DNA of 64,000 nucleotides, taken from the NCBI GenBank assembly GCA_003508835.1, contig PUFA01000021.1:10580501-10644500 (forward strand), written 5' to 3'. The position numbers were made by a program, and so were the translations under genes. Positions 12,486-23,597 of the stretch are shown piece by piece (the first letter of the stretch is position 1; every line of letters starts with the position of its first letter). A model generated the notes under the pieces. It saw nothing but the letters and a program-made list of their open reading frames with translations. It was not told the DNA's origin and made no database searches. Source of the DNA: Eonycteris spelaea. Taxonomy: Eukaryota; Chordata; Mammalia; Chiroptera; Pteropodidae.

Positions 12486-13865
12486 TTCATGGAAAAATCA
12501 GTATAAAATCTTGAGCATTACAACTGAAAATCTGATCTATTATTTGGATCTGTGATCAGAAGTTTATGTTTATTAAACAAGTGTAAATCTGTAAAACATT
12601 TTTTATTAGCAACTGCTAGAAATTCAAAGACACTGTTTTAGCTTCAGAGGTCTTAGAAAGTAAAATTTCTGTGATGTTACAATTGTTGACCTAATTTTTG
12701 TCAATTATATTTCATCAAGGTTTATCTCAATATGGTCATAAAATTCACAACTTATAATTTGTTATGTGCTTTGCATTTAGTAATAGAAATTACCATGACC
12801 TTTCTTATAGTCTACTGAAATTTCAAAAAATATGTGTGTTACCAAAAAGAAAAATGGACTCCAAGCATAAATCACTTGGTTATATAATAATATTTGACTA
12901 GATAACATTATATATGAAGATTCTGATAACATAATATACCTCTATTTCATAGCACATGCACTATTCCTACTTGATTTTAGATTTTGTTTTCTGTTTTTAA
13001 GATAGGATACTATTTTGATGTATTTATTTGCATTTCCATGATGCTTTGTACTCACAAAGGGAAAAGTTTTTTCCCCTTTTAGCATCTAAAGATTCATACA
13101 AATCACTAAACATAAAGCCAACAAAAAATGTAAATATTGGGTTATTAGGCAAAAAAAAAAAAAATTGGCCAAATTATTATACCAAAGTAATCTAATGTTT
13201 ATCAGAAATGTATTTTCCATATCAGAAGCTTAACTAATTGACTCTGAGGTTTAGAGGGTGAATAATATGGTTTTGAAAATATGTAAGGATTAATCAGTAA
13301 GTAACCTAACAGAGCCTAGATCAGTGCTCATCAGGTGTCAGCCAGACACTTACGGATTTAGGTCATTCATCTTAGTTTATTTTTTGTGTCATATTTTGGT
13401 GTTCTTTATGTCTTATTTCAGCTTTCTATTTATCTCATTTGCTTTTATCCCCTTTCTTTGGATTACTATTGACATTAAATTTTTACCTCTACTCGTTAAA
13501 AAGTTGTGCTTTCTGTTATTGACATATTATTTAGCCTATAAATTTTAATAAGTATACTTAGCATAAAAAATGAAAGGAGATCATAATCTCTATTATTAGA
13601 TCACATCATCCAGCTTAGACTACTTTAATTTAGATTTCTTCTCCCTAGTATGCAAGCTATTTTTGTGTTGCATTTTAGTTGTATTTTGTCTTGACATATT
13701 GTTATGGTATAATAGTCAATATTTGCTTAGAATCAAACACATATTTACCATCTTCTTTGCTTATCATTCCTTCCATATCACAGATATTTATATCTGGAGA
13801 ACAGCATTTTGAGATGTTCTGATTAGGCTCTATTTTTGGAAAACTTCATTTTCACCCATTTATAC
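12486..13865. other. Unassigned AT-rich sequence
   Basis: No repeat family, exon or RNA gene recognised. A13 run near 13151-13163. A 74-codon Phe/Leu-rich open frame at 13324-13548 is a composition artefact. Confidence 0.45.
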
Positions 13866-13869
13866 CCAC

Positions 13870-13906
13870 AGGCCCGTGCACACGCACACACAAACACACA
13901 CACAAA
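13870..13906. repeat. Imperfect (CA)n microsatellite
   Basis: CACACGCACACACAAACACACACACAAA-type tract on the plus strand. Confidence 0.85.
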
Positions 13907-14244
13907 TGCAAAGGGCTTAGACTAAGATAAATATCTGTTAAAACTAAGACTGGAAAACAATTCTTATTAGAGACAAGAAAACAGTAAATAATACTTCATA
14001 AGGAGAGAAACAGGACTAATAAAACAAAATGGAGAGTCCCGCAACAGATCGACAATGCGCAGTGACCTGTTTCTAAAGAGGGCAGCATTGCAAGTGAGTG
14101 GGGAAATGGGAAAATAATATAATTCTGCAGCATTTGATCTTCTGTGTAATTTTTGGTAGGTGCTGTACTTAAATGTAAAAGGTAAAACAATACCTTCTAG
14201 ACAAAATTAAAGGAAATATATAGTTACAGATTTGAGGTAAATAT

Positions 14245-14695
14245 CTCTTAAACCTGATGGTTTTACTTTCTTATTGTTTCTATAAAAGTTACCATAACCA
14301 TAGAGGTTTAAAACAACATACATATATTATCTCATAATTCTGAAGGTAGAAGTCCTAAAATCAACATGTAGACAGGATTGCACTTTTTCTGGATACTCTA
14401 GGGGATAACTTTCTTCCATGTATTTTCCTAATTCTGGTGGCTACCTGCATTCTTGGCTGATGGCCACTTTTTTATGTTCAAAAGCAGAAGAATAGAATTT
14501 TTACGTCTATCTATTTCTCCTCTTGAATGCCTCTTATAAGAGCACTTAGGATTTTATTGGACTCACTGCATCATGAAGAATAATCTTCGCGTCTCAAGAT
14601 TCTTAACTTAATCAGTATTTCCACATTCTTTTTTTGCCCCAAGACGTATCATATTCATAGATCCAGGAAATTAATTTGTGGACATATTTGAAGAT
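14245..14695 (-). mobile_element. Degenerate LTR, MaLR/ERVL-like
   Basis: The plus strand begins TATAAAAGTTACCATAACCATAGAGGTTTAAAACAACA and continues with TATTATCTCATAATTCTGAAGGTAGAAGTCC. Further on come TGGTGGCTACCTGCATTCTTGGCTGATGGCCAC, CTTATAAGAGCACTTAGGATT and TTCTTAACTTAATCAGTATTTCC. This is the reverse-orientation pattern of a common mammalian LTR that starts with CC-ATAACAAA and a ...CTTAAAACAACA block. The subfamily was not determined. Heavy decay suggests an old copy. Confidence 0.5.
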
Positions 14696-15060
14696 GCCTT
14701 TTGGTCTCTAAAGATTTATGTCCATCCACATGTAAAAAATATTCATCCCATCTTAACAAACCAAAATGTCTTAACCCATCACAGCAGTGTCTCAGTCCAA
14801 GCTCTCATTCGGAAGCCTCACATCTTATCTAGATCGGGTGTGGATGAGACTCTGGTATGAGTGCCCCTGAAATAAAAATTTCACTATATCTGTGGACTGG
14901 GAAACTAGAAAACAAGTCATCCACTCCCTGCCCCCTGGTGGGGCAGGCATAAGATTAAAGTTGTAGACAATACCCTTCCAAAAGTGGAAACAATGAAAGG
15001 AAAAAGAAGTCACTTGTCAAACGATTTTGAAAACAGACAAGGTTAACTTTCAAGGCCTAG
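14696..15060 (-). mobile_element. Possible MaLR-type internal sequence next to the LTR
   Basis: The words GGGTGTGGATGAGACTCTGGTATGA, CCTGAAATAAAAATTTCACTATATCTGTGGACTGGGAAACTAGAAAACAAGT and GGGGCAGGCATAAG fit the non-coding internal region of MaLR-type elements in reverse. They lie on the side of the LTR that this orientation predicts. No coding capacity. By-eye assignment. Confidence 0.4.
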
Positions 15061-15908
15061 TAGTAATTTCCCAGGGTTCATAGATCCATCCTCTGAATGA
15101 CATGCCCACCCTTGAAATCATCCTTTCTTTTTCATGTTTCCCCTTGGACATAGAGAGTATATCTATAGACTCCTATTATTATACCTGAAAAAAAAATACA
15201 CTTAATTGAATGGACTCTTAAAAGAGCCTCTTAAGTTGTACCTTCCATGATATAACAGATAATAGTACACCCATCACGGTTAAAAGCTGAAAAGGTAAAA
15301 ATAACTTTCTCTGACTCTTTTCCTCAGAGTGATCCAACTGAAAGATCATTCAAAATAAACAGATTTTAAAACCATAAGCATGCTTCAAAAAAAAAAAAAA
15401 CCCAAGAACAACTGTTGATTATTTGTCAATCAAATGGCTAGCAGAGATTGAGAGGCAAGAGAATAAAATCAGATTTTAGTGTTTTGCCTCAGTTATAGTC
15501 ACATAAGATTAGTGTGAGAAATTTAAAAGTGAACATTTCAGTTTTTAATCTATTAAGTGCCACTGAGCAAGTGCATCTAACTTTAAGTCATTTACTCTAT
15601 CCTCAGATATGATATTTCTATTCAAACATCTTCAGTTTTTAATCTGTGAGACTGAAGGCAAATATTTGGTTTCATAGAAACATGTAAACCAGAGCCTGAG
15701 TGCTAAGGGCCAGTTGATGCTTTTGTCTGTTTATAGAAAGTGATTCTTCATTAAACATGGAAACTGAAATTTTTATCCTGTACCTAATTTAGAGGCTATC
15801 TAAGTAAATATGTATCTTTCTATATAGTCTTAACTCTATTTCGTACAAATGTCTAAAAGTAAATGTAAAATGTCTAAAAGTCTGCCAGTATTTAAATATA
15901 CTTCTATG
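15061..15908. other. Unassigned AT-rich sequence
   Basis: Includes an A14 run near 15388-15401. No repeat family or exon recognised. Confidence 0.45.
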
Positions 15909-15912
15909 AAAA

Positions 15913-15924
15913 GTAAAGTATCTT
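15913..15924. repeat. Target-site duplication, left copy (5S SINE 1)
   Basis: GTAAAGTATCTT, identical to 16050-16061 on the other side of the SINE. Confidence 0.8.
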
Positions 15925-16049
15925 TTGTTGTTGTTGTTTTACACCTATAGCACTTGGTCTTCCTAGGTGGTCTCCCATCCATTTACTAACCAGGCCTGAC
16001 CCTGCTTAGCTTCCGAGATCAGACGGGAACAGGTGTGTTTAGGGGAAAT
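15925..16049 (-). mobile_element. 5S rRNA-derived SINE, 5'-truncated
   Basis: The plus strand carries the reverse complement of 5S rRNA: GCACTTGGTCTTCCTAGGTGG, CCATCC, ACTAACCAGGCCTGACCC, TGCTTAGCTTCCGAGATCAGAC, then GTGTTTAGGG. The RNA-like strand is therefore minus. The pol III box A-equivalent (15998-16012) and box C-equivalent (15969-15980) of 5S are unchanged. The last 15-18 bases of the 5S 5' end are missing. The 3' tail is the GTT-rich run at 15925-15940, that is AAC repeats on the minus strand. A 12-base perfect duplication GTAAAGTATCTT flanks it (15913-15924 and 16050-16061), proving retroposition. Resembles the MEG-RS type of fruit bats. It is a dispersed copy, not a working 5S gene. 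Confidence 0.85.
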
Positions 16050-16061
16050 GTAAAGTATCTT
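16050..16061. repeat. Target-site duplication, right copy (5S SINE 1)
   Basis: GTAAAGTATCTT, identical to 15913-15924. Confidence 0.8.
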
Positions 16062-16111
16062 ATCAATACCTAAGGTGACATGATTTTCTTCTAATATGCA
16101 GAACAAAATAT

Positions 16112-16177
16112 AAAGATAGATTATAGATAGATGGTAGGTAGCTAAATAGCTACATAGATGATAGATGATAGGTAGAT

Positions 16178-16219
<42 letters not shown>
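16112..16219. repeat. (GATA)n / (TAGA)n microsatellite
   Basis: Interrupted GATA/GATG units followed by an uninterrupted TAGA array from about 16178 to 16218. The overlapping minus-strand frame (SIYLSIYLSIY) is simply the translated repeat. Confidence 0.95.
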
Positions 16220-19200
16220 GGCATTCATAGTTCCTTTTGAAAGTTATAGCTGAAAGTATTGTACTGACATAATAATTTTTCCTCAATCTTTTGCACATGT
16301 ACATTCTGGGCTACAAATATTCAAAAAATCATTGTCAAATCATGTGTATTGCCTGAATGATTATGAATCTTTAACAGCTAAATATTTCTTAATTTAATAA
16401 CATTTTAACCCTCAAGAGAATTACAATTCTAATGGCTGCTACCATTGTAAGGCGACCACAGATGTGTATGCTTTCCCTGTTCGACAGTCACGACATACTA
16501 TCATAAACAGTCAATCAAGTATATTTGCTATGATACAAATAACAAAACTTTATGTGTGCCAATTTTGACCTACAGTACAGAATAATAAGAGAACTCTCTT
16601 ATGTATCATATGCAAACATACATACAAAATTTTATAACATTTAAAAAGTCCTATTTGCTGATTTGAATCCTGTTTATTTGGAGGAGCTAAACCTGTAAAT
16701 TGATAGGACTGGCACAAAATTATAATATAAAGTCTTGCCATTATATGAAGGTAAAGTGAAACCACATGTTAAATGTCATTATTATAATCATGAAATCACT
16801 TATGCGATGCTAGCTCGTATAAAAAGAGACCCTTCCATTTTAAATGGTTTACTATAGCAGTAGTTTAATTATTGCCTAGCTTACAGTCCTACAAGTTCTC
16901 TGGGTTTTCTGCAAAAAGGGGAAGGAGTGAATTCTGCTTTATTCAAAGATGAAAAGTTTCATCTGTAGCACTTGAACTACAAGGCGGTTTTATGCACAAA
17001 CACTTGGATGAGAGAGCAGTAAGGAGAGCGTGACTGGGATGTATATTTCTCATCAGCTTCAGCATAGAAGTGGAATTTACCACTTCGGTATATGTTTCCT
17101 TACAGCAGACTGGTTCCTTTAATGCAATCCAGGTGCAGGGGTCTGAGGAGGAAAAAGTGGGCCCTGGGAAAAGAAGTTCCGAATTGGTTAGCCATTTATA
17201 AGCAATAGATATAGGTTCTATGGACAAGAGGTTACAATTTCGGGTGGACAGTTGGTGTCAGCTATAATCTGCCCTCGCTCTACTGTATAAATATTTTAGT
17301 GTGCCCTTCTTTTTATGCCTAGAGGAAGCTCAAGCTTTCTCAAAGGAAATGACCCAGAGTCTCACTCAATCACTGCATTATGCACACATTCTAGAATGGC
17401 TGACACATCTCCATCAGTTCTAGATAGGCTTCTTTATGATCCAGTGCACTCTAAACTAAAATACTCCCCCCCACCACCAAAAAAATGGTGAAGGGGTCAA
17501 ACAAGTGCAGTAAAAATTTTCAATCCAAAAGAGAAGTGTGGAAGTCACACAACACCTTTTGTCCAGAGAATGAATGAAATCCCGTGCATCAAATCATCAA
17601 ATCTTTGTCCTGAAGAAAAGCAGTTCTCTTTATTAGAATGTGGTTTGCATTCTGGGAAGGAATCCACTGTCTTTGCATCCTGTTTAGTAGTTGGGGACAG
17701 ACTTCCTTGTTGATTATTTCCAATGACTGTCCTAAGTCCTACTTACTCAAGTTTGAGGACTCATAGTTATTTTGACATTTCCTCAGAAACTCGTGGTTTT
17801 AAGATAGGTGTCTTATTTCAGTATGTAATTCCTCGTATATTTATGGGTCTCTGTTTATTTGCTTCTGGCCAGTTCCACACGTCTGTGACCACATCCAGAG
17901 TTTTTTCCTCGGCATAGTTACTGAGACTAATTTCTTTGCCATCTTACCACAATGACTCACATTCACAAATTAATGGGAGCTAATTCGAGGCCTGGAAAAA
18001 AAACAAGATAAGATGGAAAGGTAGCAGCCTTAGTCTGAATTTTGAGGAGTTTATATTCTAGAATAGACTTTTGTTGTTCAGAGGATTGTTTAGAACTTTA
18101 TCTCAGACTAGCATCTGCAAAACTTTTGTATTTTCAAGCCTTTGAGTTTTCAAGCTGTGAGAATCTTTCTACTTTATTTCAGTGCTCTTGAAAGACCATT
18201 ATTATTGTTTTTTTTTTTTTTTTGATTTGTCTTTTCTTGTGCAGGTATTTTTGCTATAATGCAATATCTTATGTTCCTTAAAAAACTTTATATTTTTCAA
18301 AATTAAGTGAGAGACTAATATAGTTTGACAGAAAGGACAGGCCAATCAAAATCTATGGCTTTGCAGTGAAAGCAGCTGTAATGATATATATATTTTTTAA
18401 TTCCTTAGAAAACAAAAGCAGAGTAAAAAAATGTATTGTAAATTACAAATAGAGACATATATTATCTTTGGTAAATTTAGTTCTTAAAATTTTTGGTAAA
18501 GGTAGCCTAATGCAAATGAATGCAAGGTTGAGTAAGCTGAATGTGACAGATATACAGATATCATATTACGTATGACAGACACTTTCAACCAGACCACATG
18601 GTGAACTGAGTGAGGAGGAAGAAAGTGGGCTGAAGGCTTATGATGAAAAACTGCTTTTCTGTTACGTTCAGCATTGTTAATGTAATGTGTAGTCAGTGGC
18701 TGTCACAAGGTATTTCAAAATATTAACATACTAGGAAATACAACTTATTACTTAATATGTCTTCTTCATGATATGGACATCGCTCCTCTATTCATTATTT
18801 ATATATGAATATGCATAACAGAGAAACACACTTTAATTAGAACAGAACGCAAAACCATTCAGAATCCCACAAGTAACTATCAGCACTCTATTAACATGGT
18901 GCTTTCAGTGTTTCCCTTAGCCGCAGGCACTCTGAAAGCTCCTATCTGTCTTCTGCATTATTGCAAGAAACAATTTTACTGAATGCATGAGAGTATCCGT
19001 CTCCCAAGCCTTTGATCAATATTTCCTTGCCACCTGCCATTAGAAATGGTAAGAACTTCGGGAAACAATGTCTATATTAGAAAGGATAACACAGGCAAGT
19101 GAGTGGAGCAAACTTCAAATTCCTCTAAAAGTTTACTTCTTATGCTGTTAAGAGTTCAAAATAGAAATTTGGGGCCAATTTGAAGGTGAATAATTTCTAC

Positions 19201-19585
19201 TTTACAAATTTAGCAGAGACCCATCTGAAGGTTGCTGTGCTGTCTGCGTGCATGGCTTTCAAAGTCAGCTCGGTCTTTCAGCTTCCAGAAGGACAAGACA
19301 AAATGAAAAGACGCACTTGTTTTTAACCACTTCAGCCTTGAAAACAATTCCTTTACCCACATTGCATTGGCAAGAACTGGTCATGTGACTCTATCTATAT
19401 TCAAATAGGAAGTGTTGGATGGCCACTTTTAAGCACATTGACATACAGTGGAAATGGGGAAACTTAAAAAAAAAAAAAAACTTCTGAGGCTTTCACAGTC
19501 ATGCCTGAGGTTTGTCAAGAGCAAGTGGGACATTCTCAGTAATTGTTTTTGGTTATGTTAAATATAAGTAAGTTTTTTTTAAAAA
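16220..19585. other. Unassigned sequence
   Basis: About 3.4 kb with no recognisable transposon, RNA gene or exon. T-run near 18209-18224 and A-run near 19466-19480. Open frames of 60-94 codons, for example 16943-17227 minus, show no known domain. Because it lacks obvious repeats, this is one of the better places to look for conserved non-coding elements by alignment. Confidence 0.4.
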
Positions 19586-19589
19586 ACAT

Positions 19590-19770
19590 TAAAGCAAAGT
19601 GCAGTGGCTAAGAACATAGACTGTGAACCCAGACCTCCTAATTGGGAATCCTCATCATACCACTTCCAGTTTGCTTATTTGTAAAACATAGCTAATGTAA
19701 CCACATCATTTTTCAAAAATAACTAATTGAATGAATTAACACATGTGCATAAAACAAAGCTGAAAATACT
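19590..19770 (+). mobile_element. MIR SINE
   Basis: Reads AGTGCAGTGGCTAAGAACATAGACTGTGAACCCAGACC, then TCCTCATCATACCACTT, then TTGCTTATTTGTAAAACATAGCTAATG, ending with GAATGAATTAACACATGTGCATAAAAC. This is the MIR order (tRNA-like head, core, TAATACATGTAAA-like 3' part), diverged. Confidence 0.75.
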
Positions 19771-20225
19771 ATGCATTTTAGGTAAACGGTTTAAGAAAAC
19801 ATACTTTCTTATACTGTGAAAACACATTTTATTCATTATGCTAAATTATGTAATACATGTCCATATTAAACAGAAAGATGGAAGGACAATTATAAGAAAG
19901 CCCACCCACGGCTCTCGCCCCTTTCCTGTCTTGGTCTTTGTACTCATGCTTTTCATCTCTGGATAAGAATAGAGCTTATAATATTTTCTTTTAGAAACAT
20001 TTTATGCATGTATAATGCATACACCATTTGTTTAAACATAAAAATCACATCCTATACATGCTGTTCCTATTTCTTTCTTGAGAAAAGTAAATAAGAAGTC
20101 AAAGTTCATCCATATTAACACATAGAGTGAACTTTTAAAAAAGGATGCATAATTTGACAGATATTTAACTATTTTTCTATTAATCTACATTTAGGATATG
20201 TTTAATTGTTCTTATAAAAAATTCT
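19771..20225. other. Unassigned AT-rich sequence
   Basis: AT-rich. Parts near 19990-20220 have an L1 3'/antisense flavour (CACATAGAGTGAACTTTT, TTAATCTACATTTAGG) but cannot be anchored. Confidence 0.35.
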
Positions 20226-20229
20226 GCCA

Positions 20230-20453
20230 TGACTATCATTGAAAGTAGGTTATAACATATTCTAGGCAATAAAAAAACCAAAACAAATTTAATTAACAGA
20301 AATCAAAATGTGCACATTCTTTGGCATAAACAGAATTATAGTGGAAATCAGTTGCAAAGAAAACTAAATAATACATTTCTAAATTACTTATGTGTCAAAA
20401 GGAAGCCTGAAGGGAAATAAATGAAATCTAACTAAAAAATATAAAAATACTAC

Positions 20454-20534
<81 letters not shown>

Positions 20535-21275
20535 TAAGATGCATCTAAAGCAATGTTTAGACATCTATAGGACTGAAGACATACATTAGAAATTAAGAAA
20601 GATCTCAAATTAATAAGCTAGTTTTCACCTAGGAAAATTGAGTATATTAAACTTAAACACATAGAATCAGATCATAGCAGAGCAGATATAAAGTCAAAAA
20701 AAGAACAAATGAAACAAAAAGGTTTTCTCTGAAAGATAAATAGATAAAACCCTAGGTAGACTGACCCAAAACAGAAACAAAACACAATGACAGTATCAAA
20801 AGTGCTAGAGGTACCTCACAACTTATTTCACAAACATGAAAAAGATAATAGGGGAAGATTATGAATTACTCTGTGCACCCAAATTCCATTATTTTGAAAA
20901 AATGAATCAATTCCTTGAAAGACTCAAACTACTAAAACTCACTAAAATATGTAATCTAAATGTCCTTCATTATATTAAAGACAAAATATTGTAGTTAAAA
21001 ATTTTTTAAATCAAAGCACAAGATTTTCACTGGTCAAGTCTAACAAATGTTTAAAGAAAAATAATATCATTTCTACACATTCTCTTCCAAATAATAAAAA
21101 TAAGGCAACACTTATCTACTCTTTTATGGTAGGATTATCCTAATACCAAAGAAGAAAGTGACATTACAAGGAAATAAAGGTATAGACTAGTAATTCTCAT
21201 GAATGTAGACACAAAAATCTTTAATAAAATATTAGTGATTTGGACCTAGCAATATATGTAAAGAAGAGATTAAAA
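20230..21275 (+). mobile_element. Degenerate L1 LINE, ORF2 segment
   Basis: Plus-strand ORF2-like words, all frame-broken: GAAATCAAAATGTGCAC, AAAGATCTCAAATTAATAAGCTA, GAAAGATAAATAGATAAAACCCTAGGTAGACTGACCC, CATGAATGTAGACACAAAAATC and TTAATAAAATATTAG. These are typical of L1M ORF2 reading into its reverse transcriptase domain. A compound microsatellite (20457-20532) has expanded inside. The 3' UTR follows at 21280. Confidence 0.7.
20457..20532. repeat. Compound (TG)n(GA)n microsatellite
   Basis: About 18 TG units at 20457-20493, a short AGAAAGAGAA bridge, then about 16 GA units to 20532. It lies within the L1 fragment. Confidence 0.95.
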
Positions 21276-21279
21276 AATC

Positions 21280-21462
21280 AAGTAGAATGGGGGTGGCCAA
21301 AGACTGGGGGAAGGGGTCATAAGGAGTTTTGTTGAATGGGAGCAGAGCTTCAGTTTTGCAAGACGAAGCATTCTATAGATGGATGATGGTGATGGTTGCA
21401 CGGCAATATGAATATGTGTACTTAATACCACTGAACCGTGCCCTTGAAAGTGGTCATGTTTT
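21280..21462 (+). mobile_element. L1M 3' UTR
   Basis: GGGGGTGGCCAAAGACTGGGGGAAGGGG, then GGAGCAGAGCTTCAGTTTTGCAAGA, GATGGATGATGGTGATGGTTGCACGGCAATATGAATATG, and TACTTAATACCACTGAACCGTGC. This is the conserved 3' UTR block of L1MA/L1MB-type elements, in the same orientation and order as the ORF2 remnant upstream, so they are probably one element. Confidence 0.8.
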
Positions 21463-21489
21463 TCTCATACTGCATTCATTATTCTAATA

Positions 21490-21680
21490 ATGATGCAGCC
21501 TCTTCTGTTTGCAAGAATCCTTGTAATTACACTGGACTCACAGGAAAATTCAAGACAATCCCCCCATCTCAAGATCAGATAATTAGCAACTTAGTTCTAA
21601 CTACAATCTTAATTCTCCCTTGTCATGTAACAAATCATATTCCTAGGCTCTGGGGGTTAGTACGTGAACTAAAATTCATA
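21490..21680 (-). mobile_element. LTR fragment, MaLR/ERVL-like
   Basis: The words CTTGTAATTACACTGGACTCAC, TCCCCCCATCTCAAGATCAG and TAATTAGCAACTTAG, then CTTGTCATGTAACA and CTCTGGGGGTTAGTACGTG, match the distal half of a common mammalian LTR in reverse orientation. It abuts a second, longer LTR of the same kind. Confidence 0.5.
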
Positions 21681-22125
21681 TGAGTTTTCTATGACTGCTC
21701 TAACAAATCACCTCAGACTTGATGGCTTAAAAATAACAGAAGTTTATTCTCTCACATGTCCGGAGGTCAAATTCAAAACCAAATTGTTGTGGGCTGCACT
21801 CCTGGAGGCTGAGTGAGAGAAGCCACTCTTTACTTCTTCTGGGTTCTGCTGGCTGCTGGCCTTCCTGGGCTTTTGTCCACACCATTCCCATGTCTGCCAC
21901 CATCTTCACATAGCTTTCTCCTCTTTGAATGTCAGTGTCACAGAGAGTACATTTGAGATCTGTCACGATAATCCAGCATAAACTCCTCAATATCCTTAAT
22001 TTAGTCATATTTTTCCCATATAAGATCATATTTACTCTTGTGTCATGTCAGATAATATTTGCCAGTTCTGAGGATTATTCAGCCAACGTATCTCTGGGGG
22101 CATGATTCAACCCACCACAGTATGT
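21681..22125 (-). mobile_element. LTR, MaLR/ERVL-like, near complete
   Basis: Starts TGAGTTTTCTATGACTGCTCTAACAAATCACC and continues with GATGGCTTAAAAATAACAGAAGTTTATTCTCTCACA, TCCGGAGGTCA, GGCTGCACTCCTGGAGGCTGAG and TTCTGGGTTCTGCTGGCTGCTGGCC. It ends CTGGGGGCATGATTCAACCCACCACAG. The block order is that of a solo-type LTR read backwards. No internal sequence is recognisable. The minus-strand 100-codon open frame inside it is incidental. Confidence 0.55.
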
Positions 22126-22640
22126 ATGTGTTTACACAATAGTAAACGGAAACTAACAAATAGAATTTGTTCTATGTAACACATCTATAATCCTGTGTAT
22201 TTTTTTTTCTTTTACACATTTTACTATATTCTATTGTAAATTAAGTTTAAAAAACAGTTTATGGTCACAAAGTATACTTTTTTGTTGGATTTTGATTAAT
22301 TGAAGTTATGTCAATAACTTTTACTATCAGTTTGGGGAAGAGCTATTTGATTTTTGGCTTTATTACAAAATTCAACCATTTCTTCTGCAGTCTTTTAGGA
22401 ACTGAAAGTATTCAGTGTCATCTTTTTTTTGTCACCTCCAGCAGTAATTCTCTGTTACCAAGATATGGCTGCTGCCTTAACGCACTGCCTGCATCTTCTC
22501 CATATCTGATAATTCTTCTCAATGTAGGATTTTGTCACTTCCCAGAGGCATGGTATAAGCAATGTATTTTACTTTGAAAGTTTACTCTGAAGGGAGGCAA
22601 AAACTTGTCACAAGTTGAAGACGGAGGGCAGAAGGATGCT
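22126..22640. other. Unassigned sequence
   Basis: AT-rich, no repeat family recognised. A chance plus-strand frame (22308-22577, 89 codons) has no domain. Confidence 0.4.
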
Positions 22641-22644
22641 TTAA

Positions 22645-22905
22645 GAGTGTGAGGTGAGCCAGGGGCAGTATGGCAGAGTAAGAGAGCACAGACTTTGAAG
22701 TAAAACAAAGCATTCATTAGCTGTGGATCCTTCGGCATAGAGAGAACTCTCATGAGCTTCAGTTTCCACAACTGTAAAATTGGCATAATTATCCAGGCAT
22801 GCATGTGCTTGTTGTAAAGATACTCATATTTCACAGACATGCATTATGTTGGTTATTTAACATTACTGAGCTGAGGTATATAAATAGTCCAGCGTAGAGC
22901 CTGGG
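22645..22905 (+). mobile_element. MIR SINE, near full length
   Basis: The order is GCAGTATGGCAGAGTAAGAGAGCACAGACTTTGAAGT, CTTCAGTTTCCACAACTGTAAAATTGGCATAATTATCC, GTTGTAAAGATACTCA, and AGTCCAGCGTAGAGCCTGGGATGAGA. That is head, core and 3' LINE-like tail of MIR in one line, strongly diverged. Confidence 0.8.
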
Positions 22906-22924
22906 ATGAGATTCTATTTTTTGA

Positions 22925-23252
22925 TATTTAATTTGTTTTTTCTAGTTTTTTGAGATATAATTGACATAACACCACTGTGTAAGTTCAAAGCGTACAGCAT
23001 GATGACTTGACTTACATATATTGTGAAATGATCACTATAATAAGTTTAGTTAACATCCGTCATCTTATATAGATAGAAAAAAAGAGTATTTTTTCCCCTT
23101 GTGGTGAGAACTATTAGAATCTCTTAACAACTCTCAAATCTATTACTTGACAGTATTGACTATCATCAGTGTGCTGTGCATTACGTCCGCATTATTTATA
23201 TATCTTATACCTAGAAGTTTGTTCCTTTTGACCAACTTTAACTGGGGCTAGC
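22925..23252 (-). mobile_element. L1M 3' end (reverse)
   Basis: TTTTTTGAGATATAATTGACATAACA, CAAAGCGTACAGCATGATGACTTGA, TGTGAAATGATCACTATAATAAGTTTAGTTAACATCC, then GACAGTATTGACTATCATCAGTGTGCTGTGCATTACGTCC, ending TTGACCAACTTTAACTGGG. This is the antisense 3' UTR of an L1MB-type element. Confidence 0.8.
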
Positions 23253-23359
23253 TGATAGGGGAATTGTGTGAAGGGGATATGTTTTAAATAGTAGCTGTTA
23301 TTTTATTAAATATGGAATAGAATATTCTTCATTGTGTCATGACAGTCTGTAATAACAAC

Positions 23360-23525
23360 TCCCAAATCTCAGGAACATAGCAAATTAAAGGTAATCACCT
23401 TTTCAGGTTACAAGTCCAGTGTGGAGTACACATGAGTCCAAGGTTGTCTCTACTCGTAGAGGTCAGTTTCCGACCTCAGCGACAGAAATAGTTAGAAGTT
23501 TAGACTTAACACCACTCACAGAGAC
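23360..23525. repeat. Possible old interspersed repeat
   Basis: AACAACTCCCAAATCTCAGGAACATAGCAAATTAAAGG followed by a G/C-richer stretch resembles the start of an LTR or hAT-type repeat in which a CTTAACAAAATAAA block follows CCCAAATCTCAG. The family is not named. Confidence 0.3.
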
Positions 23526-23597
23526 ATTCGAAGCAGGATAATGAGAATATGAGGACTTGTTCTCTGGCTTTAAAAATCTCTACCTTCGGAAAAGATT

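Noticed and set aside
16112..16304. Minus-strand SIYLSIYL repeat protein
   Set aside because: Translation of the GATA array.
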